Positions 25,305 through 34,522 of a DNA stretch of 64,000 nt are shown piece after piece. Each line of letters starts with the position of its first letter. The stretch's first letter is position 1. Under the pieces are notes generated by a model that was not told the origin of the DNA, ran no database searches, and saw nothing but the letters and a program-made list of their open reading frames with translations. Source of the stretch: Caballeronia glebae (GTDB lineage Bacteria; Pseudomonadota; Gammaproteobacteria; Burkholderiales; Burkholderiaceae); NCBI RefSeq assembly GCF_001545035.1, contig NZ_FCOJ02000001.1, positions 1-64,000 on the forward strand, in the 5' to 3' direction. Both the position numbers and the translations under genes were made by a program.

Positions 25305-27188
25305 GTGATTCCGCACGCTTTCCTGCAAGATTTGCTCAACCGCGTCGATATCGTCGACGTGGTGGGCCGCTACGTCCAGTTGAAAAAGGGCGGTGCGAAC
25401 TTTATGGGCCTCTGCCCGTTTCATAACGAAAAGAGCCCGTCGTTCACGGTCAGTCCGACCAAACAGTTCTATCACTGCTTCGGCTGTGGCGCGCATGGCA
25501 CCGCGATCGGCTTTCTGATGGAGCACACCGGCCTCACATTTCCCGAGGCCGTGAAAGACCTGGCGCAAGGCGCGGGCTTGACGGTTCCACAGGAGCCTTC
25601 CAACTCGTTCCGTGGTGGAGTTGGCGGCGCCGAGAGCGCGCCGAGCAAGGCGGCCAGCGTTGCGCTGACGGAAGTCATGCAGACCGCGTGCGATTTTTAT
25701 CGCAAGCAATTACGCGGGGCGTCCAACGCCATCGACTACTTGAAAAAGCGTGGGCTGACGGGCGAAGTCGCCGCGCGCTTCGGACTCGGCTACGCGCCGG
25801 ATGGCTGGCAGAACCTCGAATCGGCATTTCCCGATTATCGGGATGAAAATCTGGTCGAGTCGGGCCTCGTGATCGTCAGCGAAAAAACCGATTCTCAAGG
25901 GCAGGCGCGACGCTACGATCGTTTCCGCGAACGCGTGATGTTCCCGATCCGCAACGTGAAGGGCAACGTGATCGGTTTCGGCGGTCGCGTGCTCGACGGC
26001 GGCGAGCCCAAATATCTGAACTCGCCGGAGACGCCGCTGTTCAGCAAAGGCAGCGAGCTGTACGGGCTGTTCGAAGCGCGCCTCGCGATTCGTGAACTGG
26101 GTTACGTGCTCGTCGTCGAAGGGTATATGGACGTCGTCGCGCTCGCACAACTGGGTTTTGCGAACGCCGTGGCGACGCTCGGCACGGCCTGCACGCCGGT
26201 TCACGTGCAGAAGTTGTTTCGTCAGACAGATGCGGTCGTGTTCAGTTTCGACGGCGACGCGGCCGGCCGGCGCGCCGCGCGTCGCGCGCTGGAAGCGGCG
26301 TTGCCGCACGCCGCGGACAACCGGACGGTCAAATTCCTCTTCCTGCCGAAAGAACACGATCCCGACAGCTACGTGCGCGAGTTCGGCACGGACGGATTCG
26401 GCGAGCAGGTCGATCGCGCCATGCCGCTGTCGCAGTTCCTCCTGAACGAGGTGCTGAACGACAAGGAACTGGAGCAGCCCGAAGGCCGCGCCAAAGCGCT
26501 CTTCGACGCGAAACCGCTGCTTCAGGCGTTGCCCGCGAACGCGCTGCGGGTGCAGATCCTGCATATGCTGGCGGACCGGCTCGACACGCCGTTCACCGAG
26601 ATCGCCGCGCTGTGCGACATCGATTCGCGCGCCGCGGCCGTCGCACGCGCGAACGTGCCGAAAAGCGAGCGCCGCCGCGTGACCGGGCAGGAACAACGCG
26701 CGCTACGCAATCTGGTGATGTACCCCGGCATCGCCGTTTCGCTCGATCAGGACGCCGAGCGCACCCTCGTGACGATGACCGAGCACGGCGAACTGTTCAG
26801 CGAAGTGATCTCGCACGCGCGAGAACTCGGCACTGCGGCGCAATTCCAACTGCTCTCGGAGATCTTGAGAAATGCAGCAAACGCGCCAACGTACGACGAT
26901 ATCTTCCAGGAAATTCTCGCCTATGATGAAAACGTTCGCGATTTGCTGATGCGCGATCCGTCCGACGAGGACGCGGCGCAGCGAGTCGAGGAGCAAAAGC
27001 GCCTGCTCGCGGAAGAATTGCAGGCCACGGTGTTGAAGTTGAGGCACGACAGCTACCGGGCGCGGCTGGATCAACTTGCGCGGCAATCCAGCCTGTCGGC
27101 GGAAGAGGTGGCGGAGTTCTCGGAACTCTCGGCGAGAGTGGCCCAGATCAAGGCTGGGCGGGGCGCGAGCCCGGATGGCGCAAGATGA
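25305..27188 (+). CDS. dnaG: DNA primase
   Basis: Makes RNA primers at the replication fork in complex with DnaB helicase. The 627 aa show the N-terminal zinc finger (Cys37, His40, Cys58, Cys61), the TOPRIM domain (VVEGYMDVVALAQLG, then SFDGDAAGRRAARRA) and a C-terminal helical DnaB-binding domain. Translation starts at GTG (25305). It forms the macromolecular-synthesis cluster with yqeY and rpoD. Confidence 0.96.
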   Translation: MIPHAFLQDLLNRVDIVDVVGRYVQLKKGGANFMGLCPFHNEKSPSFTVSPTKQFYHCFGCGAHGTAIGFLMEHTGLTFPEAVKDLAQGAGLTVPQEPSNSFRGGVGGAESAPSKAASVALTEVMQTACDFYRKQLRGASNAIDYLKKRGLTGEVAARFGLGYAPDGWQNLESAFPDYRDENLVESGLVIVSEKTDSQGQARRYDRFRERVMFPIRNVKGNVIGFGGRVLDGGEPKYLNSPETPLFSKGSELYGLFEARLAIRELGYVLVVEGYMDVVALAQLGFANAVATLGTACTPVHVQKLFRQTDAVVFSFDGDAAGRRAARRALEAALPHAADNRTVKFLFLPKEHDPDSYVREFGTDGFGEQVDRAMPLSQFLLNEVLNDKELEQPEGRAKALFDAKPLLQALPANALRVQILHMLADRLDTPFTEIAALCDIDSRAAAVARANVPKSERRRVTGQEQRALRNLVMYPGIAVSLDQDAERTLVTMTEHGELFSEVISHARELGTAAQFQLLSEILRNAANAPTYDDIFQEILAYDENVRDLLMRDPSDEDAAQRVEEQKRLLAEELQATVLKLRHDSYRARLDQLARQSSLSAEEVAEFSELSARVAQIKAGRGASPDGAR

Positions 27189-27615
27189 GAATGCTATAAT
27201 AAAAAGTTCAAACCGAATTGCTTTTTGTCAACTGTTCAAGGCGCTTTAGACGCTTTTTTACGGTGTGTGAACGGTAGCGGTCGAGTAGTTGGCAAAGGGC
27301 ATTTGACGTTGTTCGCATAGGGAAGGAAAGCAGGAAGGCGCTGGCTGAATCGGCTGTCCGGAATGCGGCGTGCCGTGGTTGTAGGTGGCATACGCCGCAT
27401 AAGTCGCACGAAACGGGCCGATAAGCACGCCGACGTACAGACGGGCTTAAGGGAAGCGGCTGCTATCGAGGGTAGGGCGAGGAGACGATTCACACTCGTT
27501 CGAACCGCGGTGGAGCCCCGGGCAGGGCACGCAGGACGAAGCAGCGTGCGCGTATTGGGTATTCACGGTTCCATCGGCTGTTGTCCAGCAGCCGCGAGTC
27601 GAGACTAAAGCCGGT
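27189..27615 (+). promoter_or_regulatory. rpoD upstream region: extended -10 promoter and structured leader
   Basis: A 427-base gap without a credible gene. TGCTATAAT (27192-27200), a perfect extended -10, starts 4 bases after the dnaG stop and would give an rpoD leader of about 400 bases. A weak 6-bp stem followed by T residues (27238-27260) may end dnaG or attenuate the leader. A strong hairpin (27363-27400) has a 9-bp perfect outer stem, ATGCGGCGT against ACGCCGCAT, and a 3-bp inner stem. A heat-shock promoter could also lie here, but I cannot pick one. Confidence 0.5.
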
Positions 27616-29673
27616 ATGGCGAACTCCATGACGAAAAAGCTGAACGATGTATCCGTCGAAGACGACGCAATGCAAAACGCAGAGTCTGGCGCCGCTCCTG
27701 CGGCGAAGGTCGAAAAGGCCAAGGCCCGCGATCGCCGCGCGAAGGAAAAGGCGCTCCTGAAGGACGCGTTCTCGTCGAGCGCGCCCGGCACCGTCGAGGA
27801 ACTGGAAGAGCGCCGCGGCAAGTTGCGCGCGCTCATCAAGCTCGGCAAGGAGCGCGGTTTTCTCACCTATGGCGAGATCAACGATCACCTTCCGGACAAC
27901 TTCACGGAAACCGAGGCGATCGAAGGCATCATCAGCACGTTCAATGACATGGGCGTGGCGGTGTATGAACAAGCGCCCGACGCCGAAACGCTGCTGCTGA
28001 ACGACAACGCGCCGAATGCGTCGTCGGACGACGAAGTCGAGGAAGAGGCCGAAGTCGCGCTCTCCACGGTCGATTCCGAATTCGGCCGCACGACCGACCC
28101 GGTCCGCATGTACATGCGCGAGATGGGCACGGTCGAACTGCTTACGCGCGAAGGCGAAATCGAGATCGCGAAGCGCATCGAGGACGGCCTCAAGCACATG
28201 GTCATGGCGATCTCCGCCTGCCCGACGACCATCGCCGACATTCTCGCGATGGCCGAACGCGTGCAGAACGAGGAAGTCCGTGTCGACGAACTCGTCGATG
28301 GTCTGATCGATCCGAACGCGCAGGACACCGATGGCTTCTCCGAGCAGGAAGCGGAAGCGATCGAAGCGGAAGAGGTAGAAGCCGAGGAAGAAGGCGACGC
28401 GGAAGAGGAAGAAGAGGACGACGGCAGCGCGCAAGCCAACGCCAACGCCGCGCAACTCGAATTGCTCAAGCTTCAGTCGCTGGAGAAGTTTGCGCTTATC
28501 AGCGAATGGTTCGACAAGATGCGCCGCGCCTACGAGAAGGAAGGCTACAAGTCGAAGGCGTATCTGAAGGCGCAGGAAGCGATCCAGACGGAGCTGATGA
28601 ACATTCGCTTCACGGCGCGCACCGTCGAGCGCCTGTGCGATACGCTGCGCGCGCAAGTGGACGAAGTGCGCCAGGTCGAGCGGCAGATTCTGCATACCGT
28701 CGTCGACAAATGCGGCATGCCGCGCGCCGAATTCATCACGCGTTTCCCGGGCAGCGAGACGGATCTCGAATGGTCCGACAAGGTCGTCGCCGAGGGTCAT
28801 GAGTACAGCGCGGTGCTGGAGCGCAATATTCCGGCGATTCGCGAGCAGCAGCAGCGTCTGCTGGATCTGCAGGCGCGCGTCGTGTTGCCGCTGAAGGACC
28901 TGAAGGAAACCAACCGGCAGATGGCGGCGGGCGAACTGAAGGCGCGTCAGGCGAAGCGCGAAATGACGGAGGCGAATCTGCGTCTCGTGATTTCCATCGC
29001 GAAGAAGTACACGAACCGTGGCCTGCAGTTCCTCGATCTGATTCAGGAAGGCAACATCGGCCTGATGAAGGCGGTCGACAAGTTCGAATATCGTCGCGGC
29101 TACAAGTTCTCGACGTACGCGACGTGGTGGATTCGTCAGGCGATCACGCGTTCGATCGCGGACCAGGCGCGCACGATCCGGATTCCGGTTCATATGATCG
29201 AGACGATCAACAAGATGAATCGCATCTCGCGGCAGATCTTGCAGGAAACCGGGTTGGAGCCGGATCCGGCGACGCTTGCCGAGAAGATGGAAATGCCGGA
29301 GGACAAGATCCGCAAAATCATGAAGATCGCGAAGGAGCCGATCTCCATGGAAACGCCGATTGGCGACGACGACGATTCGCATCTCGGCGATTTCATCGAG
29401 GATACCAACACGGTGGCGCCTTCCGACGCCGCGCTGCATGCATCGATGCGCGACGTCGTGAAGGACGTGCTCGACTCGCTGACGCCGCGCGAGGCGAAGG
29501 TGCTGCGCATGCGGTTTGGCATCGAGATGAGCACGGATCACACGCTGGAAGAAGTCGGCAAGCAATTCGACGTGACGCGCGAGCGGATTCGCCAGATCGA
29601 GGCGAAGGCGCTGCGCAAGCTCCGGCATCCGAGCCGATCTGACAAGCTGAAGTCGTTCCTGGAAGGAAACTGA
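27616..29673 (+). CDS. rpoD: RNA polymerase primary sigma factor RpoD (sigma-70)
   Basis: The housekeeping sigma factor, 685 aa. Region 1.1 lies in residues 35-120. Region 1.2 follows ([16 protein letters not shown]), then a large acidic non-conserved insert, very Glu-rich around residues 238-270. Region 2 is intact ([39 protein letters not shown]). Region 3 and region 4 follow, with the 4.2 helix-turn-helix ([24 protein letters not shown]). The N-terminus is shorter than in some Burkholderia proteins as I recall them, with no alternative upstream start. Confidence 0.97.
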   Translation: MANSMTKKLNDVSVEDDAMQNAESGAAPAAKVEKAKARDRRAKEKALLKDAFSSSAPGTVEELEERRGKLRALIKLGKERGFLTYGEINDHLPDNFTETEAIEGIISTFNDMGVAVYEQAPDAETLLLNDNAPNASSDDEVEEEAEVALSTVDSEFGRTTDPVRMYMREMGTVELLTREGEIEIAKRIEDGLKHMVMAISACPTTIADILAMAERVQNEEVRVDELVDGLIDPNAQDTDGFSEQEAEAIEAEEVEAEEEGDAEEEEEDDGSAQANANAAQLELLKLQSLEKFALISEWFDKMRRAYEKEGYKSKAYLKAQEAIQTELMNIRFTARTVERLCDTLRAQVDEVRQVERQILHTVVDKCGMPRAEFITRFPGSETDLEWSDKVVAEGHEYSAVLERNIPAIREQQQRLLDLQARVVLPLKDLKETNRQMAAGELKARQAKREMTEANLRLVISIAKKYTNRGLQFLDLIQEGNIGLMKAVDKFEYRRGYKFSTYATWWIRQAITRSIADQARTIRIPVHMIETINKMNRISRQILQETGLEPDPATLAEKMEMPEDKIRKIMKIAKEPISMETPIGDDDDSHLGDFIEDTNTVAPSDAALHASMRDVVKDVLDSLTPREAKVLRMRFGIEMSTDHTLEEVGKQFDVTRERIRQIEAKALRKLRHPSRSDKLKSFLEGN

Positions 29674-29750
29674 CGGGACTTGTTTTGAGAGGCGTTGTGA
29701 GGCAAACTCGCTACCCTTCGTAGTCGCCTCGCGCAATGTTCGGAAGTGAC

Positions 29751-29780
29751 AGAAAGCGCCGTTTGCGGCGCTTTCTTTTT
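29751..29780 (+). terminator. rpoD intrinsic terminator
   Basis: AGAAAGCGCCG and CGGCGCTTTCT form a perfect 11-bp stem with loop TTTG, followed by TTTT. It lies 78 bases after rpoD and 18 bases before the tRNA. Confidence 0.9.
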
Positions 29781-29797
29781 GCCGCTCTGCCTGCAAA

Positions 29798-29874
29798 GGG
29801 CCGGAAGCTTAATTGGTATAAGCTGTCGACTCATAATCGACCGATAGTGGGTTCGAGTCCCACCCGGCCCACCA
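29798..29874 (+). tRNA. tRNA with CAU anticodon (Ile2 or elongator Met)
   Basis: A 77-base cloverleaf with the CCA tail encoded. The 7-bp acceptor stem GGGCCGG/CCGGCCC is perfect, the anticodon stem GTCGA/TCGAC holds CAT at 29832-29834, and the T loop is GGTTCGAGTCC. A CAT anticodon fits elongator Met or, after lysidine modification by TilS, isoleucine. The CGACTCATAATCG arm resembles E. coli tRNA-Ile2 more than elongator Met, so I lean to Ile2. The gene follows rpoD and could be an integration site. Confidence 0.93.
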
Positions 29875-30096
29875 TGTGTTTCGTTGTGAAATCAAAGGGT
29901 TAGTGTTTTTTCGTCCCTGGCGAGCGGCTTTCAGGGACGATGTGGGCGACGTGACCCACTCGGCCTCGCACCGTGCTGTTTTGCCCATCCTGCGTTTGCG
30001 CCGTGTCATCCCCCATCCGTTCCCGTTCGGCCGACGTCTAGGCTCGGGTGTTTCCCTTCCCCAGAATAAATCGGCCTCGCAACAAGCCCTCCGGCG

Positions 30097-31053
30097 TCAC
30101 CCACTGGAGGCGCTCGCAAAGAGCGCAAGATAGTCGGCCGGGTTGACCGGTTGTCCTCCCACGCGTACCTCGAAATGCAAGTGCGGGCCCGTCGAGCGAC
30201 CGGTCGAACCGACTTCGGCGATTGGCTCGCGCGGTTGCACTTGCTGCCCGACGCGCACCTCGATCTTCGAGGCGTGAGCGTAGCGCGTGATAAAGCCGTT
30301 GCCGTGATCGATCTCAACGGTGTTGCCATAGCCCGGCATCGGTCCGGCGTGGATCACGCGGCCGGCGCCGGCAGCGAGGACGGGGGTGCCCGTCGGGGCG
30401 ACCAGGTCCATACCTGGATGAAAACGCAGTTGCCGCGTGAAGGGATCGAGGCGGTTGCCAAACGTTGAACCGTTGCGTCCGAGCGCGAGCGGACGGCGTC
30501 CCGGGAAGGCCTCCCACGCCGCTTCGTGCCGCGCCACGCCCTGTTCGAGCGCGCCAAGCGTCGACGCCAGGCAGTCGAGTTCGCCGCGAGGGACTTGCGG
30601 ATCTAGGGGCGCTCCGGCGGCGTGGCAAGGCCGGGGCGGCAGCTCGGGGCCGCCTGCGGCGTTGCTATCGGGCGCGCGTGCCGAGGTCGCCGCCACCGCG
30701 CGGCTGGCGGTCGAACGCGGCGACGGTGCGCGCAGGCGCTGGTCAAACGCGCTAAGGGTGTCGAGCTGCGCGGCGAGCCGCTCGGCGCGCGCATCCAGCG
30801 AGGCGTTCTCAGCCCGCAGGCGCGCGAACTCGGCTGCCGAGTAAGGGGAGGGGAATGCGGTGGGGCGGACAGTAGAAGATCTCGCCGGCTCCTGGCGCGC
30901 ACGCAGCGGCTGGGCGTTGTGGTGCCCAAGCGCAAGGCCGATAGCTAGTGCGAGCGCGGCCGCCGCGCACGCGCTGCCAATGATGGCGCGCAGCGCGCCG
31001 CGCCGTATCACCATGTATACATCGTTTTTCGAGCGCGAGACGACTGAAGCCAC
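30097..31053 (-). CDS. M23 family metallopeptidase
   Basis: A LytM/M23-type peptidoglycan endopeptidase, 318 aa, anchored or secreted through an N-terminal hydrophobic helix (about residues 22-43). A helical stretch follows (residues 70-105), then a low-complexity Ala/Pro linker. The C-terminal M23 domain holds zinc ligands in FHPGMD and HLHFEV, so it looks catalytically active rather than an EnvC/NlpD-like activator. The ATG at 31014 (MVIRRG) is an alternative start. It is on the strand opposite rpoD. Confidence 0.85.
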   Translation of the reverse strand: MASVVSRSKNDVYMVIRRGALRAIIGSACAAAALALAIGLALGHHNAQPLRARQEPARSSTVRPTAFPSPYSAAEFARLRAENASLDARAERLAAQLDTLSAFDQRLRAPSPRSTASRAVAATSARAPDSNAAGGPELPPRPCHAAGAPLDPQVPRGELDCLASTLGALEQGVARHEAAWEAFPGRRPLALGRNGSTFGNRLDPFTRQLRFHPGMDLVAPTGTPVLAAGAGRVIHAGPMPGYGNTVEIDHGNGFITRYAHASKIEVRVGQQVQPREPIAEVGSTGRSTGPHLHFEVRVGGQPVNPADYLALFASASSG

Positions 31054-31423
31054 CCTTACCTCTCTGCAACCAAGTGCGAATTACGAGATGGTAAGAGCAC
31101 GTCAGATCGCAACCTATCGGACAAATCAGATAAATTTAGGATAAGTGTGAGACGGAGCCGAACATGCACAGCGACAAACAGACCAGCCGACACCGACGGT
31201 CTGCTGTGGCACCATCACCACTCGTCAAAAGCCTGTTTCCCGCTGACGCTTTTGAGCGACTTTCCGGATTCGTGAGCGCATCCTCCAGCCGCGTCATCTC
31301 CAGGTCGTTCCGACTGCCATCGATCCACTTCGCATAGGTGCGCAGGAACATATCGACGGTGTGGCAGCGCTGGCCTGTCAAGAAAGAATACCGTCGTTTG
31401 CAATTTAAACCTGTGCTATTCCC
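31054..31423. other. Left edge of the accessory island
   Basis: A 370-base gap between the M23 gene and the first island gene. It contains an integrase remnant on the minus strand. The rest, near 31054-31140, is AT-richer and may hold the M23 promoter. I find no copy of the tRNA 3' end that would mark an att site. Confidence 0.4.
31238..31378 (-). pseudogene. Remnant of a tyrosine recombinase (integrase) C-terminus
   Basis: About 47 codons read like the tail of a phage-type integrase: a HTVDMFLRTYAKWIDG segment containing the nucleophile-Tyr environment, then RNDLEMTRLEDALTNPES. The rest of the catalytic domain is absent, and no start fits. It marks past integration next to the tRNA and rpoD locus. 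Confidence 0.5.
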
Positions 31424-32372
31424 ATGACACATCATGTATCGCTTCATCGCTCATTCGGCCTCGCTGTTCTCGCATTCGTTTTGAATTTGTCCGCTGTACA
31501 CGCGGACACGACAGTGCATTCACTCTCTGGCGTACGAAGCGCCATGCGAACCACTGACGCTCAGAAGATGTTCGACCATTCGATGAGCAATGCACCAAAG
31601 CCCGATGGCTTCGGTACAAAGCTGCCCGCTGGCTTCACCACCGCATTCCTCGTCAAACAACTGGCTCCAGGTCGGGACGCGCGTAGCGTCGTACTGTCGG
31701 GTGCGAAACCTTGGCCGCTGCGGCCGAATAGCTACGTGGCTATGGTCTGTCTTGCGGACAGTCCGGAACTTGCCGCGTCCGCACTGAAGTACGCACCTGC
31801 ATCGTGTAACAGCTTCCGCAGTGGCGACGCAGACCCGCGGCATGTTTGGTTCGGTGTTTTTGAAAGCGCGGAAGGCGGCGCACCGCGGCTCGTGGCGCGA
31901 ACTGAGGCACCTGTCGCCACGCCGACCGACTGGAGCCACACGAACATCGATCCGCCGGTCGGGGTCGATGCGAGCAACGCAGGAGACGCATCCGAGGCCC
32001 TGCCGTCCAGTTGGTCTCGCTTCGATCTCGCTGCGTATGAGATCCGCGCAGGCGAACCTGCGTTCGGCGTGCGTGCTGGATGGAGTGAGGGTTACGCTGG
32101 AGGCGGTGCGGATTTTGAAGCGTTGTATCTTTTCGTGATCGACGGGCAGGCGCTGCGCGTAGTCTTCGCCGAGCCGATGGCTTTCGACAAAATGATCGCG
32201 GGCGAGTGGCCAAGGATGGCACGCGAAGCCACGATGTATCCGACGCAGCGAATGCGCTTACGTTCTTCCCTCCATGACCGGCGGCTATCACGATCTTCAA
32301 CTGCGGGAGAAAGCCGGCGGAAAATGGCGACGTACGTTCAAATGGTCCGCAGCGCAACGGCGATATCGATGA
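31424..32372 (+). pseudogene. Frameshifted exported protein of unknown function
   Basis: The first 265 codons form a plausible exported protein with a Sec signal peptide (residues 1-28, ending VHA-D). I do not recognise the family. After GEW near base 32210 the frame degrades into Arg/Ser-rich sequence. A protein-like ending, with GGYHDLQLREKAGGKW and a stop at 32372, continues in another frame; at least one and probably two frameshifts separate the parts. The nominal open frame runs on to 32557 into transposase DNA. A sequencing error is possible but the decayed neighbourhood favours a real pseudogene. Confidence 0.55.
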
Positions 32373-32400
32373 AGGGCCTTGCCATGCATTTCCTCATCTC

Positions 32401-32826
32401 TTCCGGAGGTCAGTATGAGCGGCAAGCGGTATACGGACGAATTCAAGATCGAAGCCGTCAGGCAATTAGCCGAGCGCGGTTATTCGGTGGCAGATGTGGC
32501 CCAGCGTTTGGGCATTACGACGCACAGCCTGTATGCGTAGCGGGCGAGGTTGGATAAGCCGGACGTCGTGCGGCAGGCGGAACTAGACCAGAGCGCCGAG
32601 GTGCGGCGACTGAAGGCCGAACTCAAGCGGGTGACCGAGGAGCGCGACATTCAAAAAAAGGCCGCCGCGTACTTTGCAAAGGGGTAGCGGCAAAGTAGCG
32701 TTCATGCGGGCCCATATCGACGAGCACCGTCTGCGCTCGATGTGCCGGGCTCGCCGTGCAAGCGCCGACGGGCCACACGTACATCGGCAGGCGCAATGTC
32801 GAGGCGTGAATTCGAGCACTTCGTGA
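32401..32826 (+). mobile_element. Remnant of an IS3-family insertion sequence
   Basis: Holds an interrupted OrfA and about 40 codons like the start of OrfB (KVAFMRAHIDEHRLRSMCR, from 32692), which then loses its frame. No terminal inverted repeats or target duplication could be recognised. The element is dead. Confidence 0.6.
32415..32687 (+). pseudogene. IS3-family transposase OrfA with internal stop
   Basis: An 88-to-90-codon OrfA. It begins MSGKRYTDEFKIEAVRQ, the usual helix-turn-helix start of IS3-family OrfA, and ends in a heptad-like ELKRVTEERDIQKKAAAYF leucine-zipper-type segment. A TAG codon after SLYA stands where relatives have TGG (Trp), so it is inactivated by a single G-to-A change. 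GGAGG lies 8 bases before the ATG. Confidence 0.7.
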
Positions 32827-32847
32827 GCGACGGTGCGGACTGTGACC

Positions 32848-33291
32848 CTATTCGGAAACAGAGCGCGAATCGCGAGCGCTAGAACTCAGCGTGACGCCAG
32901 GTCTCGAATCGCGGACCCACCTCCGTAACATGCGCTCGACGAGTTCCACCGCGTCCCGGCGGTCAAGGCTCGCGAATTCCCCGCCCAAGCCTTCGGCTTC
33001 CTCGCGCCCGTTCATCCACTGCGTGGCCGGGCAAACAACGCCGCCGCGAACGAAGACGGCGATCTGGTACTCGGCGTTTTCGCAGTCGCTTGCACGCCCA
33101 CTGAGATCAGCTGATCCGCGTGTCGAAATAGTATGGCTGTCCCTCGAACAGGAACCAACCGAAGCAAAGGCCCCTACCGCTCTCCGGATCGATGCAAGCG
33201 GTTCGCTGGAAGGAAATGACTCGACCGTCCAAGATGCCGCAAACCGATTTTCAATCCTCTGGTATCGCAGTTCGTCCTCCTCAAGCATCAA
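32848..33291 (-). CDS. Hypothetical protein, doubtful, possibly decayed
   Basis: A 147-codon frame. The second half (residues 70-130, AEYQIAVFVRGGVVCPATQW then DRRDAVELVERMLRRW) looks like real protein. The first half is compositionally unlike coding sequence and may follow a frameshift. A rival open frame on the plus strand overlaps it and looks like a shadow. No family recognised. It lies between the IS remnant and the desaturase operon. Confidence 0.3.
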   Translation of the reverse strand: MMLEEDELRYQRIENRFAASWTVESFPSSEPLASIRRAVGAFASVGSCSRDSHTISTRGSADLSGRASDCENAEYQIAVFVRGGVVCPATQWMNGREEAEGLGGEFASLDRRDAVELVERMLRRWVRDSRPGVTLSSSARDSRSVSE

Positions 33292-33358
33292 AAATTACAA
33301 TAAGCACCATTCCGATTAATTCGCACTCTGAAATAATGATCGGTCGTCAATAACATCG

Positions 33359-34519
33359 GTGCAACCATTGAGCGCAGCGGGCCATCGTCACAACACCTCC
33401 GCTTCCGTTTTGCATTCGGAACGCCCGCGATTTCGGTCAACCCATCCCGATGGATTTTCCAGCGAGATCCGCGTCGCCGCCCGAGCTTACCTTGATCTCG
33501 ATTGCGATCATCGGTACGGAAATGCGAAGACCGCCGTCAAGGCACTGCTTCTGCTGACGGCTGCAGTGCTTTTGTATATCTATTCGATGAAGGCGAGTAG
33601 CCCTTTCGCCTTCGTCGGGCTGTACGTGGCGATGTACATCGCTGCAGTGCTTCTCTCGGTGAACACCATGCACGATGCATCGCATGGTGCCTTGCTTCAC
33701 TCGCGGCTGGCCAACACAATCGTGATGCGGCTGGTTAGCCTTCCCCTCGGAATCGACCCCACGTATTGGCAGGTGCGGCATGTCCGTTACCACCATCCGA
33801 ATGCGAACATCGAGCACCATGACCTCGATACGGAAGCAAACCGGTTCCTCCGCCAGACGCCATATCAGCCCTGGTATTCGCAGTTTCGCTTCCAGCATCT
33901 CTATTGGCCCTTGATCGCAGGCCTTTCCATGCCGTACATCGCGATCGTCTACGATTGGACCGACCGTTTGGGGCTCACGCCGCTCAAGACGGATCGCTTG
34001 CTTCCAGGCGTACGCGGCTGGTGCGTCTTTCTCGCATCGAAGGCGCTGCATATTACGACGTTCGTGGTCGCGCCGCTCTGGGTTGTCGGACCGAAGGTCG
34101 GTTATGGCGTCGTCTTGGGCGGCTACGTGCTGGGGGTTTTTACGGCATCCAGCCTGCTCCTGATGCTGCTCCTTGGAACGCATTGGGCCGACACGCAGTT
34201 CTTCGATGTGAGCGACGGCGAGGCGCTGCCGCACACGCGTGATGAACATGCATTCCTCACTTGCTGCGACTGGACGCCTCCATCGCGCATTCTGCAGGGA
34301 TTGCTGGGCGGACTCCACTTGCACCTTACGCACCACCTTTTTCCTTCGTACGGCCATCGCCATTACGCGGCGCTTGCCGATATCGTCGAGGAGGCCGCGC
34401 AAAATCACGGACTACCTTATCGCCGCCTTTCCTACGCCGAACTGTTCAGCGCACAACAGCGTTTTCTGAAGTCGATGGGACAGCGTCCCGCAGTCGCGAA
34501 CGCCCGACGGGACCAATAA
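33359..34519 (+). CDS. Fatty acid desaturase (membrane di-iron)
   Basis: A 386-aa membrane desaturase and the first gene of an eight-gene operon. The three His boxes are present: HDASHG (105-110), HVRYHH (141-146) and HLTHH (about 320-325). Four or more membrane helices fit the fold. The layout resembles the front-end and linoleoyl-CoA desaturase group. It likely introduces a double bond into an acyl-CoA, acyl-ACP or lipid chain that the next enzymes use. Translation probably starts at GTG (33359); the ribosome-binding site is weak. GC at third codon positions looks lower than in core genes nearby. Confidence 0.85.
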   Translation: MQPLSAAGHRHNTSASVLHSERPRFRSTHPDGFSSEIRVAARAYLDLDCDHRYGNAKTAVKALLLLTAAVLLYIYSMKASSPFAFVGLYVAMYIAAVLLSVNTMHDASHGALLHSRLANTIVMRLVSLPLGIDPTYWQVRHVRYHHPNANIEHHDLDTEANRFLRQTPYQPWYSQFRFQHLYWPLIAGLSMPYIAIVYDWTDRLGLTPLKTDRLLPGVRGWCVFLASKALHITTFVVAPLWVVGPKVGYGVVLGGYVLGVFTASSLLLMLLLGTHWADTQFFDVSDGEALPHTRDEHAFLTCCDWTPPSRILQGLLGGLHLHLTHHLFPSYGHRHYAALADIVEEAAQNHGLPYRRLSYAELFSAQQRFLKSMGQRPAVANARRDQ

Positions 34520-34522
34520 GCA

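Noticed and set aside
27490..29796. Minus-strand frame opposite rpoD
   Set aside because: Shadow of rpoD; Arg-rich and with no motifs.
29850..29874. tRNA 3' end as an attL site with a matching attR at the island's right border
   Set aside because: I found no copy of the CCACCCGGCCCACCA end near 41-42 kb or elsewhere in the window.
29911..29940. Inverted repeat TCGTCCCTG/CAGGGACGA downstream of the tRNA
   Set aside because: On the minus strand it is followed by A residues and on the plus strand preceded by T residues, so it is not an intrinsic terminator in either direction.
32891..33319. Plus-strand open frame between the IS remnant and the desaturase
   Set aside because: Overlaps a better-looking minus-strand frame; its Ser/Thr/Arg composition looks non-coding.
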